A stretch of 64,000 nt of DNA from Lactobacillus mulieris (GCF_007095465.1 NZ_SDGL01000004.1:62001-126000), one strand, 5' to 3'. Shown: positions 9,205-19,219, counted from the stretch's first letter. A program made the numbers and translations. The notes: generated from the letters alone by a model not told the origin.

Positions 9205-10305
9205 ATGTCATTAACTGCCGGAATCGTAGGATTACCAAATGTTGGTAAGTCCACTTTATTTAATGCAATTACCAAAGCTGGTGCCGAAATGGCCAATTAT
9301 CCATTTGCTACAATTGAACCTAATGTGGGAATGGTTGAAGTTCCAGATCCACGCTTAGCGAGAATTGATGAATTAATTCCTGCTAAAAAGATTGTACATA
9401 CTACTTTTGAATTTACTGATATTGCAGGCTTGGTTAAGGGGGCTTCTAAAGGAGAAGGTCTTGGTAATAAATTCTTAGAAAATATTCGCCAAACTGATGC
9501 TATTATTCATGTTGTTCGCTCTTTTGATGATGACAACATTACTTCTGTAACTGGTAAAGTTGATCCAGAAGAAGATATTAATACAATTAACTTGGAACTT
9601 GCTATTGCAGATTTAGATGCAGTTAATCGGCGAATTGGAAAAGTTGAAAAACTAGTTAAAGGCAATGATAAAGATGCTAAGGCTGAACTTGCCGTTCTTC
9701 AAAAGATTAAGCCAGTTCTTGAAGAAGGAAAAGCTGTAAGAAGCATTGATTTCAAGGACGATGAAAAGAAGATTGTTAAGGGGCTATTTTTGCTTACTTC
9801 AAAGCCAGTTATCTACGTGGCTAACATTGCAGAAGATTCAATGGCAGATCCTGAAAGTGATAAGTACTTCCAAATTGTTAAAAAACATGCGGAAAGTGAA
9901 AATGCAGGAGCAATTGCTATTAGTGCAGCGACTGAAGAAGAAATTGCTGGTTTAGATGATGATGAAAAGCAAGAATTTTTGGAAGCAGAAGGTGTTACTG
10001 AATCTGGTCTTGACCGTTTAATTAAGGCTGCATATCATTTGCTTGGATTGAGAACTTTCTTTACAGCTGGTGGTCCTGAAACACGTGCGTGGACTTTCCA
10101 TGAAGGCATGAAAGCACCACAAGTTGCTGGTGTAATTCACTCTGACTTTGAACGTGGATTCATTCGTGCTGAAGTTGTGTCATTTGATGATTTAGACAAG
10201 TATGAAAGTATGCAAAAAGTAAAAGAAGCAGGTCGCTTACGTCTTGAAGGAAAAGATTATGTTGTTCAAGATGGAGACATTATTGAATTTAGATTTAATG
10301 TCTAA
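9205..10305 (+). CDS. ychF: Redox-regulated ATPase YchF (OLA1 family)
   Basis: A 366-residue universally conserved P-loop protein: G1 motif GLPNVGKSTLFN at residue 8, FATIEPNVGMVEVPDPRL, DIAGLVKGASKGEGLGN, and the C-terminal TGS domain (FFTAGGPETRAWTFHEGMKAPQ and GKDYVVQDGDIIEFRFNV). It prefers ATP to GTP and associates with ribosomes. The length matches the family. The start is preceded by AAGAGAG. It sits at the end of the partition block. Confidence 0.95.
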   Translation: MSLTAGIVGLPNVGKSTLFNAITKAGAEMANYPFATIEPNVGMVEVPDPRLARIDELIPAKKIVHTTFEFTDIAGLVKGASKGEGLGNKFLENIRQTDAIIHVVRSFDDDNITSVTGKVDPEEDINTINLELAIADLDAVNRRIGKVEKLVKGNDKDAKAELAVLQKIKPVLEEGKAVRSIDFKDDEKKIVKGLFLLTSKPVIYVANIAEDSMADPESDKYFQIVKKHAESENAGAIAISAATEEEIAGLDDDEKQEFLEAEGVTESGLDRLIKAAYHLLGLRTFFTAGGPETRAWTFHEGMKAPQVAGVIHSDFERGFIRAEVVSFDDLDKYESMQKVKEAGRLRLEGKDYVVQDGDIIEFRFNV

Positions 10306-10315
10306 GGGGAAATAA

Positions 10316-11080
10316 ATGAATACAAGAGAGAAAAACTTAGCTAATATACAAAAACAAGAAGAAGTTCAAGCTAAGGAAGAAAAACAAATGAATAGTGAAA
10401 TGCAAAATCCAACTAGTTTGCGTAAGCAATTAACTAACAAAAATGGTGATTATGTATTTCGCTTAGAAAAAGCTTTAATCGATGCTGGAAAAAGCTCAGC
10501 GGAAGCTGAAAAAATGGTAAATGATTTGTTAAATGAAATTGTAACTGCTCAAGAGCAGGGCATTCCAGCAAGCAGTTTGTACAAAAAATCACCAATTTTA
10601 AAAGCGGAAGAAATTTTGCATCCTGTTATTAAACCTAAAAAGCCTAAGTATTGGATGAGAGCAGTTGATTCAAGTTTGCTATATTTTGTAGTATTTACTG
10701 CAATGATAGCTATTATGGCCTTAACAGCTGGAACTAAAAATCAGTACAACTCTCAATACGGTTTGCTAACATTAATTGCAATTGCGGCCATTTTAGGAAC
10801 CTTGATGACTTACTATACAGATATTTTGGTGGCAGGTGGAAAAGGTAAGGCAAAATTTGGGAAAATAGCTTTATTGACAGTTGCAATGGTTGCTGTTTTA
10901 TTCATAGTGATTACTATTTTCTCAAGCAAAGCATTCCAAATAATTAATCCAGTTTTACCTGCTTGGGGTAACTTGATTTTAGTAGCACTTGTTTATGGAG
11001 CAAGATATTTATTTAGAAAGCGTTATCACATTACTGGTTCAGTGTTGAACCCAGTACCACAAGTCAAATCACGTGACTAA
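10316..11080 (+). CDS. DUF1129 family membrane protein
   Basis: A 254-residue protein with a charged N-terminus of about 110 residues (coiled-coil-like, KQEEVQAKEEKQMNSEM) and four hydrophobic segments between about residues 120 and 240. This matches the DUF1129 family common in lactobacilli next to ychF. No function is known. It lies 10 bases after ychF and is probably cotranscribed, then terminated at the following hairpin. Confidence 0.72.
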   Translation: MNTREKNLANIQKQEEVQAKEEKQMNSEMQNPTSLRKQLTNKNGDYVFRLEKALIDAGKSSAEAEKMVNDLLNEIVTAQEQGIPASSLYKKSPILKAEEILHPVIKPKKPKYWMRAVDSSLLYFVVFTAMIAIMALTAGTKNQYNSQYGLLTLIAIAAILGTLMTYYTDILVAGGKGKAKFGKIALLTVAMVAVLFIVITIFSSKAFQIINPVLPAWGNLILVALVYGARYLFRKRYHITGSVLNPVPQVKSRD

Positions 11081-11112
11081 TTTGTTAGAAAAGCCTAAAA
11101 TAGTTTAGATGC

Positions 11113-11145
11113 AAAAAAGACGGTTTAACGTCTTTTTTTCTTTTA
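11113..11145 (+). terminator. Terminator after the DUF1129 gene
   Basis: AAAAAAGACG pairs with CGTCTTTTTT around a GTTTAA loop, followed by more T. It ends the rsmG-to-DUF1129 series. Confidence 0.85.
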
Positions 11146-11192
11146 TACAGGCAATTTTGTGTATGGTATATAGGAAAAGAGGGGTTGTTTTT

Positions 11193-12912
11193 ATGATAAA
11201 GACTTTGTTGAAGTCAGTTCGACAATATAAAACTCAATCGCTACTCTCACCTTTATGTGTGGCAATTGAAGTTTTTATTGAAATGTTCATTCCTTATATT
11301 ATGGGATGGTTGATTGATAATGGAATTATGAAAGCAAACATGCCTTATATTGTTAAGACAGGAAGCTTTTTATTAATTATGGCGTTCTTTTCTCTGATTA
11401 TGGGGGCTTTGGCGAGTTATTTCTCTTCAAAAGCAGCAGCGGGTTTGGCTGCAAATTTGCGTCAGGATATGTTTTTTCATACCCAAGACTTTTCATTTGA
11501 AAATATTGATAAATTTTCTAGCTCTAGTTTAGTAACTCGTTTAACTACAGATATTAATAATGTGCAACTAGCTTATCAGATGGTCATAAGAATTGCTGTA
11601 AGAGCACCTTTAATGTTGGTAGTTTCTGTGATTATGGCGTTTGCTGTTAATTCAGAGTTAGCTGTATTATTTGTGATTTTAGCTCCATTTATGGCTATTT
11701 TACTAGCGTTAATTATTAAAAGTGCCTTTCCTTATTTCCCTAAAATTTTCAAAGGATATGATCGCTTAAATCGAACAGTTCGTGAAAATGTTCGTGGAGT
11801 TCGTGAAGTAAAGACTTATGTTCACGAAAAAGAACAAATTGAAGAATTTCAAAAATCTTCTAATTATATCTATAAGTTATTTACTGCGGCTCAAAAAATC
11901 ATGGCATTAAATGCTCCAGTAATGATGCTTTTGTTAAATGGTTCTATGCTGTTACTTTCTTGGTTTGGAGCTAATTTGATTGTTAATAAATCCATGCAAA
12001 CTGGTCAACTGGTTTCAATGTTTTCATATTCTAATTCAGTTTTGTTCAGTTTAATGATGCTCTCAATGATTTTTACCCAATTAACTATCTCACAAGCTAG
12101 TGCTAAAAGAATTGTTGAGGTAATTGATGAGGTACCTACTATTTCTAAACCCCAGCAACATCCAGTTACTGAATTTACAAATGGAGATATATTATTTGAC
12201 CATGTCAATTTTAAATACGAAAAAGACTCTGATGTGTATGCTTTAAAAGATATTAACTTGCACATTCATTCTGGAGAAACTATTGGAATTATTGGTGAAA
12301 CTGGTTCAGGGAAGTCAACTTTAGTAGCTATGATTCCACGACTTTACGATTCAACAGGTGGAGCAGTAAGAGTAGCAGGACATAATGTACGGTCATATGA
12401 TTTAAAAACTTTACGTGATAACGTAGCAATGGTGTTACAAAAGAATGTGCTATTTTCTGGGACTATTAAAGATAACCTTAAATGGGGTTGCTAGTGATGA
12501 AGAAGTTATTGCTGCAAGTAAAGTGGCTCATGCAGATGATTTTATTAAAGAATTTTCAGATGGCTACGATACTATGATTGAACAAGGTGGTAATAATGTT
12601 TCTGGAGGTCAAAAACAAAGAATTACTATTGCTCGAGCTTTACTTAAAAAGCCAAAAGTTTTAATCTTAGATGATTCAACATCTGCAGTTGATACTAAAA
12701 CTGAAAAGGAAATCCGATTAGCACTTCGGAGAGATTTGCCAAAGACTACTAAAATTATTATTTCTCAAAGAATTGTTTCGATTAAAGATGCCGATCGAAT
12801 TATTGTTATGAACCATGGAAAAATTGAAGATATTGGAACACACGACGAATTAATTAAGAGAAATGAATTGTATAGTTCTATTAATAAATTCCAAGAAGAA
12901 CAAGGAAAGTAG
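11193..12912 (+). pseudogene. ABC exporter subunit with degenerate ATPase, broken by a frameshift
   Basis: One exporter half-transporter, six helices then ATPase, is split into two frames. The first part, ATG 11193 to TAG 12492-12494, contains the membrane domain and Walker A GETGSGKSTLV. The second, in the next frame, carries VSGGQKQR, ILDDSTSAVDT and the H-loop. The join falls at TGGGGTTG (about 12483): removing one G gives KWVASDEE. The true start follows AGAGGGG. Two features match the degenerate half of heterodimeric exporters such as LmrC/BmrC: the catalytic Glu is Asp (LDDST) and the H-loop His is Gln (SQRI). Its partner follows 10 bases later. Confidence 0.8.
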
Positions 12913-12922
12913 GTGTAAGTAG

Positions 12923-14764
12923 ATGGAGAAACAACAACAACCCGTCAAAAAAAGGAAAGCCCTTAAGCGCCTACTCATGTATGTTTTGAAAACAGGCCCT
13001 GCCGCTTTTCCGCTATCATTACTTGGTATTGTAATTAGTGCTTTTTCAACTGTTTATGGTTCGCTCTTTATTGAACGCTTGATTGATGACTATATAACAC
13101 CAATGCTCAAGGAAAGCACACCAAATTTCACTCCACTTTTTAGAGCAATTATCATGTTAGGGGTAATCTATTTAATTGGGGTAGTAGCTACTTACGCTTA
13201 CACTTTACTCATGATGATTTTGGCTCAAAAAGTTCAAAAAAGCATTCGGGATGATATGTTTAAGCATATGCAATACTTGCCAATTTCTTATTTTGATCAA
13301 AATGAATATGGCGATATTATGTCGCGATATACTAATGATATCGACACCCTAATGCAGATGATATCGCAATCAATCCCGCAATTTGTAAATTCTACTTTAA
13401 GTATTATTTTTGTTCTTGGTTCAATGCTTATTTTAAGCTGGCAATTAACTATCGTAGCATTAGTGATTTTTGCATTAGCTGTTGGAATAGTAAAATACTT
13501 AACTAATAAATCTGGAAATTATTTCAAAATTCAGCAGAAGAAGTTAGGAGAACTAAATGGCTACAATGAAGAAATGCTTTCAGGATTGAAAGTAATCAAA
13601 GTATTTAGTCATGAAGAATTTGCTAAGAAAGATTTTGAAAAATACAATGAAGAATTACGAATAGCTTCAGGAAATGCGAATGTATATGCAACAGTTCTGT
13701 TTCCAATTATGGGGAATATTGGTAATATATCATATGTTTTGATTGCTTTAATTGGTGGAGTGAGCGCAATTAATGGGTATTTGCCACTTACTTTAGGAGC
13801 GATAGCTTCATTTTTACAATTATCGCGTTCATTTAGTATGCCAATTGCTCAAATTTCACAACAGTTAAACTCAATTGTAATGGCCTTAGCTGGAGCAGAT
13901 CGAATTTTTAACTTACTTGATCAAGAAAAAGAAATTGACCAAGGGCAAGTCACTATTGCACCTGATCGCGAAGTAAAAGGTGCTTGGGATTGGCAAGTGC
14001 CTAGTGAAAATGCAGTAAAAGAAGTTCCAGTAAAGGGACATATTAGCTTTAAGAATGTAAATTTTGGTTATGTTCCAGATAAACAGATTCTTTATAATAT
14101 AAATTTAGAAGCGAAGCCTGGCATGAAAGTAGCTCTTGTTGGTGAAACCGGTGCAGGAAAAACTACAATTTCAAGTATGATTAATCGTTTTTATGAAATT
14201 AGTTCTGGGCAAATTTTATATGATGGAATAGATATTAAAAATATTAGGAAAGATGATTTGCGTCAGTCTGTGGCAATTGTTTTGCAAGATACGCATATGT
14301 TTACAGGAACGATTATGGACAATATTCGTTTTGGTAATCCTGATGCTAGTGATGATGATGTGTATCAAGCAGCACGATTAGCTCATGCAGATGAATTTAT
14401 TCATGAATTAGATGATGGTTATAATACTGTAATTGATGGAGATGGTGGCGATCTTTCTCAAGGACAAATGCAATTGTTATCAATAGCTCGAGCTATGATT
14501 GCAGATCGCCCAGTAATGATTTTAGATGAAGCTACATCAAGTATTGATACTCGAACTGAACGAATGGTCCAACAAGGGATGGACAATTTGCTAGCTGGCA
14601 GAACAAGTTTTGTCATTGCCCATAGATTATCGACGATTGTCAATTCAGATATTATTTGTGTATTAGACCATGGCCATATAATTGAAGCTGGTAATCATCA
14701 AGAGTTGCTAGCAAAGAAGGGTTACTACTATGAACTCTACACTGGCAAAAAAGAAATAGAATAA
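12923..14764 (+). CDS. ABC exporter, permease and ATPase (partner half)
   Basis: A 613-residue half-transporter: six membrane helices in the first 330 residues, then an ATPase with Walker A GETGAGKTT, signature LSQGQMQ, Walker B ILDEATSSIDT with the catalytic Glu present, and H-loop IAHRLS. Together with the upstream half it forms a heterodimeric exporter of the LmrCD/BmrCD kind (inference from the degenerate/consensus ATPase pairing). Known members export drugs or peptides. It is followed by a strong terminator and a two-component system. Confidence 0.9.
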   Translation: MEKQQQPVKKRKALKRLLMYVLKTGPAAFPLSLLGIVISAFSTVYGSLFIERLIDDYITPMLKESTPNFTPLFRAIIMLGVIYLIGVVATYAYTLLMMILAQKVQKSIRDDMFKHMQYLPISYFDQNEYGDIMSRYTNDIDTLMQMISQSIPQFVNSTLSIIFVLGSMLILSWQLTIVALVIFALAVGIVKYLTNKSGNYFKIQQKKLGELNGYNEEMLSGLKVIKVFSHEEFAKKDFEKYNEELRIASGNANVYATVLFPIMGNIGNISYVLIALIGGVSAINGYLPLTLGAIASFLQLSRSFSMPIAQISQQLNSIVMALAGADRIFNLLDQEKEIDQGQVTIAPDREVKGAWDWQVPSENAVKEVPVKGHISFKNVNFGYVPDKQILYNINLEAKPGMKVALVGETGAGKTTISSMINRFYEISSGQILYDGIDIKNIRKDDLRQSVAIVLQDTHMFTGTIMDNIRFGNPDASDDDVYQAARLAHADEFIHELDDGYNTVIDGDGGDLSQGQMQLLSIARAMIADRPVMILDEATSSIDTRTERMVQQGMDNLLAGRTSFVIAHRLSTIVNSDIICVLDHGHIIEAGNHQELLAKKGYYYELYTGKKEIE

Positions 14765-14776
14765 TCTTAAGAATAT

Positions 14777-14809
14777 GAAAAGAGCATGCTTTATTGCATG
14801 CTCTTTTTT
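14777..14809 (+). terminator. Terminator after the ABC exporter genes
   Basis: AAAAGAGCATGC pairs with GCATGCTCTTTT, with a short loop and T tail. Confidence 0.9.
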
Positions 14810-14867
14810 ATATATTCGATACAATATAAATTGAGATTATTAGAAAGTAAAAAGAGGATTCCAAGTT

Positions 14868-15554
14868 ATGAAAATTATAGTCGTTGATGATGACAAAGAA
14901 ATTGTTGAATTACTTAGTATTTACCTCAAAAATGAAGGCTATGAACCAATTGCTGCATATAGCGGAAAAGAAGCTCTAACCAAAATAGCAACGACGCCTG
15001 ATATTGGATTGATGATTTTGGATATTATGATGCCGCAAATGACTGGAATTGATGTGATTAAAGAACTTAGAAAAGATTCAGATATTCCTATCATTGTTGT
15101 TTCAGCTAAAACTGGTGATATGGATAAAATTCAAGGCTTAATTACTGGAGCTGATGATTACGTTGTTAAGCCATTCAATCCATTAGAAGTTATGGCGAGA
15201 GTTCGTTCATTACTTCGTCGTAGTCAAAAGAAAGTGACAAGTGATAAACCAGATATTTTAGAAATTGGTCCTTTAGTAATTAATAAAGATTCACATGAAG
15301 TAAAAACAATTGCTGGCAATGTTATTCAATTAACAGCTCTAGAATTTGGTATTTTATATTTACTTGCAAGTCATCCAAATCGTGTATTTAGTGCTGATGA
15401 GATTTTTGAAAGGGTATGGCAACAAGAATCTGTTGTTTCAGCTAAAACAGTTATGGTTCACGTTTCTCACTTGCGTGATAAAATCCAAAAGGCTACTGAT
15501 GGAGAAGAAGTTATTCAAACTGTTTGGGGAGTAGGTTACAAGGTAGAGGCTTAA
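14868..15554 (+). CDS. OmpR/PhoB-family response regulator
   Basis: A 228-residue two-domain regulator. The receiver has the acidic pair VVDDD at the N-terminus, the phosphoacceptor Asp52 in MILDIMMPQM, and the conserved Lys in DYVVKPF. The C-terminal winged helix (LTALEFGILYLLASHPNRVF ... VMVHVSHLRDKI) is of OmpR type. The sensor kinase starts 1 base after its stop, so the two are cotranscribed. It resembles VanR-like regulators; the signal is unknown. Confidence 0.9.
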   Translation: MKIIVVDDDKEIVELLSIYLKNEGYEPIAAYSGKEALTKIATTPDIGLMILDIMMPQMTGIDVIKELRKDSDIPIIVVSAKTGDMDKIQGLITGADDYVVKPFNPLEVMARVRSLLRRSQKKVTSDKPDILEIGPLVINKDSHEVKTIAGNVIQLTALEFGILYLLASHPNRVFSADEIFERVWQQESVVSAKTVMVHVSHLRDKIQKATDGEEVIQTVWGVGYKVEA

Positions 15555-15555
15555 T

Positions 15556-16719
15556 ATGAAAAAAAAACGCGTCAAGTTAACCGGACGTGAAAAAAGTGAA
15601 TTATTTGCGGAAGCAGTAGTAACAATTATACTGCTTCTTCTTTTAAATTTATCAGTTATAATCTTAATAAACTTGGCTATTTTAACTAATCAAAGTTTAG
15701 AAAATGGAATTTATTTCTTAAAAAGCACTTTAATTTTTGGAAATGGATTACATATTTGGTCTTGGCAAAGAATTTTTGTTTTCTTTATGGGTTGTGGTGA
15801 TATGTTGGTGCTATATTGGCGACTTTTACGTCGTTACCACCAAATGCAACTACGACATGTTATTCAAGAACTGCACTATATAGCTGAAGGGCATTTTGAT
15901 CATCGGATTTCGTTTGTAGTGAAAACAGATTTACAAAAGGTAATTGATTCAATAAATTTCTTGGTTGATAGTACTGTAAATGCTATGAATGAAGAACGTC
16001 AGATAGAGCAATCAAAAGATGATTTAATTACTAATGTCTCTCATGATATTCGTACCCCTTTAACCTCAATTATTGGTTATTTAGGACTATTGAAAGCTGA
16101 TAACAGTTTAACTGCTGATCAACTAAAATATGTTGATATTGCTTATAATAAAGCGGGACAAATGAAGGCTTTGGCCAATGACCTGTTTGATTACACAACT
16201 TTAAATTCCACAAAAACAAAAGTGAATATGGCACCACTACATTTAACATCAATGCTGGAGCAAGTAGCCGCAGGTTTTGAGTTAGAAGCTGAAGAAAAAA
16301 ATATCTCTTTAAATGTTAATACTAAACCAGATGATTTAGTGATTGATGCTGATGCAGAAAAATTAGTACGCGTTTTTAATAATTTGATTTCCAATGCTTT
16401 GAAGTATGGTCATGGTGCAAGTTTTATTAACTTATCTGCTAAAAAAATTAAGGCCAATTTAGTAGAAATAAGGGTGGAAAATGATGGGGAGGCTATTCCT
16501 AAGGAAGCTCTCCAAAAGATTTTTGAACGATTTTATCGTGTAGAAACTTCTCGTAATACCAAAACGGGTGGTACTGGATTAGGATTAGCAATTGTTAAAG
16601 AAGTTATTGATTTACATCACGGAAAAATCACGTGTGAATCTAATGATCAGTTAACAAGTTTTATTATTCATCTCCCATTTAAGGTAGCTTTGCCCGAAAG
16701 CAAGGCTACTGTGTTATAA
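15556..16719 (+). CDS. Sensor histidine kinase
   Basis: A 387-residue kinase with two N-terminal membrane helices (about residues 15-45 and 70-95) enclosing a short external loop, a HAMP-like linker, the H-box NVSHDIRTPLTSIIGYL with His163, N-box NLISNALKYG, and G-box TGGTGLGLAIV. The small extracytoplasmic part suggests membrane-associated sensing, as in VanS-like or intramembrane-sensing kinases. It is paired with the regulator just upstream. Its end overlaps the promoter of murE, so the system may influence wall synthesis by position only (inference). Confidence 0.9.
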   Translation: MKKKRVKLTGREKSELFAEAVVTIILLLLLNLSVIILINLAILTNQSLENGIYFLKSTLIFGNGLHIWSWQRIFVFFMGCGDMLVLYWRLLRRYHQMQLRHVIQELHYIAEGHFDHRISFVVKTDLQKVIDSINFLVDSTVNAMNEERQIEQSKDDLITNVSHDIRTPLTSIIGYLGLLKADNSLTADQLKYVDIAYNKAGQMKALANDLFDYTTLNSTKTKVNMAPLHLTSMLEQVAAGFELEAEEKNISLNVNTKPDDLVIDADAEKLVRVFNNLISNALKYGHGASFINLSAKKIKANLVEIRVENDGEAIPKEALQKIFERFYRVETSRNTKTGGTGLGLAIVKEVIDLHHGKITCESNDQLTSFIIHLPFKVALPESKATVL

Positions 16720-16720
16720 T
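16690..16720 (+). promoter_or_regulatory. Probable murE promoter with extended -10
   Basis: TGTTATAAT (extended -10, hexamer 16715-16720) lies in the last codons of the kinase gene, with a weak -35 TTGCCC 19 bases upstream. It sits 34 bases before the murE start. Confidence 0.5.
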
Positions 16721-16753
16721 TTGGTCTGAAAACAATCTAAGGGGTTTTAAACC

Positions 16754-18304
16754 ATGAGTATTTCTTTAAACACATGTATTTTAATTTTAAAAGAACATCA
16801 CTTATTAAAATCAAGTGCAGTTCAAGATTCGGTACCTACGAAGATGGACTACATTTCTTATGATTCACGTGATATTCAAACTAATACGCTATTCTTTTGT
16901 AAAGGAGCTGGCTTTAGACCAACTTATTTGTCTATGGCTAAAGATAATGGAGCTACTTGTTATGTAGCAGAACAACCATTTCCTGAGGGAAAAGGCATGC
17001 ATGCTTTGGTTGTTAGGGATGTTACTAAGGCAATGGCTTTGCTATCAGCTGCATTTTATCGCTTTCCACAAGATGATTTATTCTTGGTTGCATTTACTGG
17101 TACTAAGGGTAAAACTACATCTGCTTATTTCTTAAAAGGAATTTTTGATAAGATGAATGGCGGAAAAACAGCGCTATTTTCATCAGTTAATGACGTAGTT
17201 GGACCTAAGCCAGAAGATACCTTCAAATCAAGCTTAACCACTCCTGAATCTTTGGACTTATTCCGTAATATGCGTAGAGCAGTAGATAACGGAATGACCC
17301 ACTTAGTTATGGAAGTGTCTTCACAAGCTTATAAAAAGAATCGAGTTTTTGGTTTAACTTATGATTTAGGTTTCTTTTTGAATATTACACCAGATCATAT
17401 TGGACCTAATGAACACCCTAATTTTGCAGATTATTTACACTGTAAATTGCAATTACTTGTAAATTCACGTAAGTGTATTATTAATGCAGAAACTGATCAT
17501 TTTCCAGAAGTTTATGCCGCTGCAACAACTACAACTAATCCAGATAGCATTTATCTCTTTAGTAGACAAGGTTATGAAAATCCAGATTTAAAAGTACCAG
17601 TTGACTTTTTATTTAAATCTGAAGAAACAGACTTAATTGAAACTAAATTCCAACTATTTTGTGCTAGTGATAAGGCAAAGCATTTAGCTATTGAAGGCGA
17701 ATATACTTTAGATATGATTGGTGACTTTAATGAAATCAATGGTACAGCAGCTATTATTGGTGCTGGACTTGGTGGAGCAAATCACGAGAATGCTTCAGAA
17801 GGTATTCGACATGTTACTATTTCAGGTAGAATGGAAACTGAAAAGACTAAGAATCATGGCCTAGTTGTGGTTGATTATGCTCATAACAAGGCAAGTATGA
17901 TGGCCCTAATGGGATTTATGAAGAAAGAATTTAGCAATCCTAAAATTATAGTCGTTGTAGGAGCTCCTGGCGATAAGGGTGTAAGCCGTCGACCAGGCTT
18001 TAGTCAAAGTTTGAGTGTATTTGCTGATAAGGCATTTCTTACAACTGACGATCCCGGTTTTGAAGATCCGATGGATATTGCAGAAGAAATTGATGCTGGA
18101 ATTGATCATGCAAAGGTCGATGTAACTATTGAACTTGATCGTGAAAAAGCAATACGTGAAGCCATTAGTATGGCTGGTAAAAATGATGTCGTATTAATTT
18201 GCGGTAAAGGAGCAGATCCGTTCCAAAAAATTAGAGGTGTAAATACGCCTTATCCATCTGATATTGTTGTAGCTAGAAATGCAATCAAAGAATTAGAAAA
18301 ATAA
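16754..18304 (+). CDS. murE: UDP-N-acetylmuramoyl-L-alanyl-D-glutamate-L-lysine ligase (MurE)
   Basis: A 516-residue Mur ligase: N-terminal UDP-binding domain (YISYDSRDIQTNTLFFCKG), central ATPase with the P-loop TGTKGKTTSAYF, and C-terminal domain with VVDYAHNKASM and TTDDPGFEDPMDIAEEI. The specificity loop reads DDPG rather than the DNPR of diaminopimelate enzymes, supporting L-lysine, as expected in lactobacilli. It adds the third residue of the peptidoglycan stem peptide. It is followed after 20 bases by an aspartate racemase, which would feed the D-Asp cross-bridge. Confidence 0.88.
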   Translation: MSISLNTCILILKEHHLLKSSAVQDSVPTKMDYISYDSRDIQTNTLFFCKGAGFRPTYLSMAKDNGATCYVAEQPFPEGKGMHALVVRDVTKAMALLSAAFYRFPQDDLFLVAFTGTKGKTTSAYFLKGIFDKMNGGKTALFSSVNDVVGPKPEDTFKSSLTTPESLDLFRNMRRAVDNGMTHLVMEVSSQAYKKNRVFGLTYDLGFFLNITPDHIGPNEHPNFADYLHCKLQLLVNSRKCIINAETDHFPEVYAAATTTTNPDSIYLFSRQGYENPDLKVPVDFLFKSEETDLIETKFQLFCASDKAKHLAIEGEYTLDMIGDFNEINGTAAIIGAGLGGANHENASEGIRHVTISGRMETEKTKNHGLVVVDYAHNKASMMALMGFMKKEFSNPKIIVVVGAPGDKGVSRRPGFSQSLSVFADKAFLTTDDPGFEDPMDIAEEIDAGIDHAKVDVTIELDREKAIREAISMAGKNDVVLICGKGADPFQKIRGVNTPYPSDIVVARNAIKELEK

Positions 18305-18324
18305 TCGATAGAAAGTAGCTTAGG

Positions 18325-19077
18325 ATGAAACACTTTTTTACTATTCTTGGTGGCATGGGAACTATTGCGACAGAAAGCTATGTTCGCTTAATTAATCACC
18401 GAGTAAAAATTAGCAAGGATCAAGATTATTTAAACTATATCCTAGTAAATGATGCCCAGATTCCTGATAGAACCGCTTATATTAAAGATCATACTAAAGA
18501 AAACTTCTTTTTTGCATTGAAAGATGATGTAGAAAAACAATCTTTATTAAAGCCTGATTTTTTTGTAATGCCATGTAATACGGCTCACTACTTTTATCAT
18601 GATTTAGCCGCATTAACTGATATTCCCTTTTTGAATATGATGGATATTGCAGTACATCATTTTATGGAAAAATTTCCTAAAGAAGAAAAAATAGGATTAA
18701 TAGCTACAGAAGGTTCTATTTTTGATAAGTTGTACGAAAATAGCATTGTCAAAAATGGAAGAAAAGTTGAATTAGGTGGTAATGAAATTCAGCCATTAGT
18801 AAATGAACTGATTTATAGTGACATTAAAGAAAATGGTTACGTTGATGGTGAGCTATATCATAGAATTTTACGGAAAATGCATGATGATTATGGCTGTAAT
18901 GTAATTTTGCTAGGTTGTACTGAATTATCTTTAGCGCAAGAAAAAGCCCCTAATCATCCATATAATGTAATTGATCCACAATCTATTTTAGCTGATGTAA
19001 CAATTGAATTAGCTTTAAAGATTAGAAATGGTATGGATGTTAATAAGGCGGTAAGTAAGTACTTATATCAAGACTGA
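18325..19077 (+). CDS. racD: Aspartate/glutamate racemase family protein (probable aspartate racemase)
   Basis: A 250-residue cofactor-independent racemase. The two catalytic cysteines are in MPCNTAHYFY (first half) and LLGCTELSLA (second half), and the N-terminus FTILGGMGTIATESYVRLI is that of aspartate racemases. D-aspartate bridges lysine-type peptidoglycan in lactobacilli, so its place directly after murE in a likely operon fits a supply role. An amino-acid racemase of other specificity is possible. Confidence 0.85.
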   Translation: MKHFFTILGGMGTIATESYVRLINHRVKISKDQDYLNYILVNDAQIPDRTAYIKDHTKENFFFALKDDVEKQSLLKPDFFVMPCNTAHYFYHDLAALTDIPFLNMMDIAVHHFMEKFPKEEKIGLIATEGSIFDKLYENSIVKNGRKVELGGNEIQPLVNELIYSDIKENGYVDGELYHRILRKMHDDYGCNVILLGCTELSLAQEKAPNHPYNVIDPQSILADVTIELALKIRNGMDVNKAVSKYLYQD

Positions 19078-19087
19078 TATTTATCTG

Positions 19088-19122
19088 AAGAATATATTTC
19101 TTAAAGAATATATTCTTTTTTT
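19088..19122 (+). terminator. Terminator after the racemase gene
   Basis: AAGAATATATT pairs perfectly with AATATATTCTT, followed by a run of T. It separates the murE-racD unit from the fructose operon. Confidence 0.85.
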
Positions 19123-19142
19123 GTGGTTGAAAAATTTTTATC

Positions 19143-19171
19143 GAAAAATGACTGAAAATGAGTGAAAATGA
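19143..19171 (+). repeat. Three 10-bp-phased direct repeats before fruR
   Basis: GAAAAATGA (19143-19151), TGAAAATGA (19153-19161) and TGAAAATGA (19163-19171) repeat every 10 bases, on one face of the helix. They lie just upstream of a TTGACT/TTGCTT region and 49 bases before the regulator start. A likely operator for the DeoR-type regulator (inference). Confidence 0.55.
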
Positions 19172-19219
19172 TTGCTTTTGACTAAGATAGCGGTTACTAT
19201 ATTAGTCGAGGTGAAAAAG

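Noticed and set aside
11062..11080. TCACGTGA core resembling a parS site near the partition genes
   Set aside because: Only the inner eight bases match; both flanks differ from TGTTTCACGTGAAACA, and the core lies in the last codons of the DUF1129 gene. Half-sites near 5548 and 5648 also lack partners.
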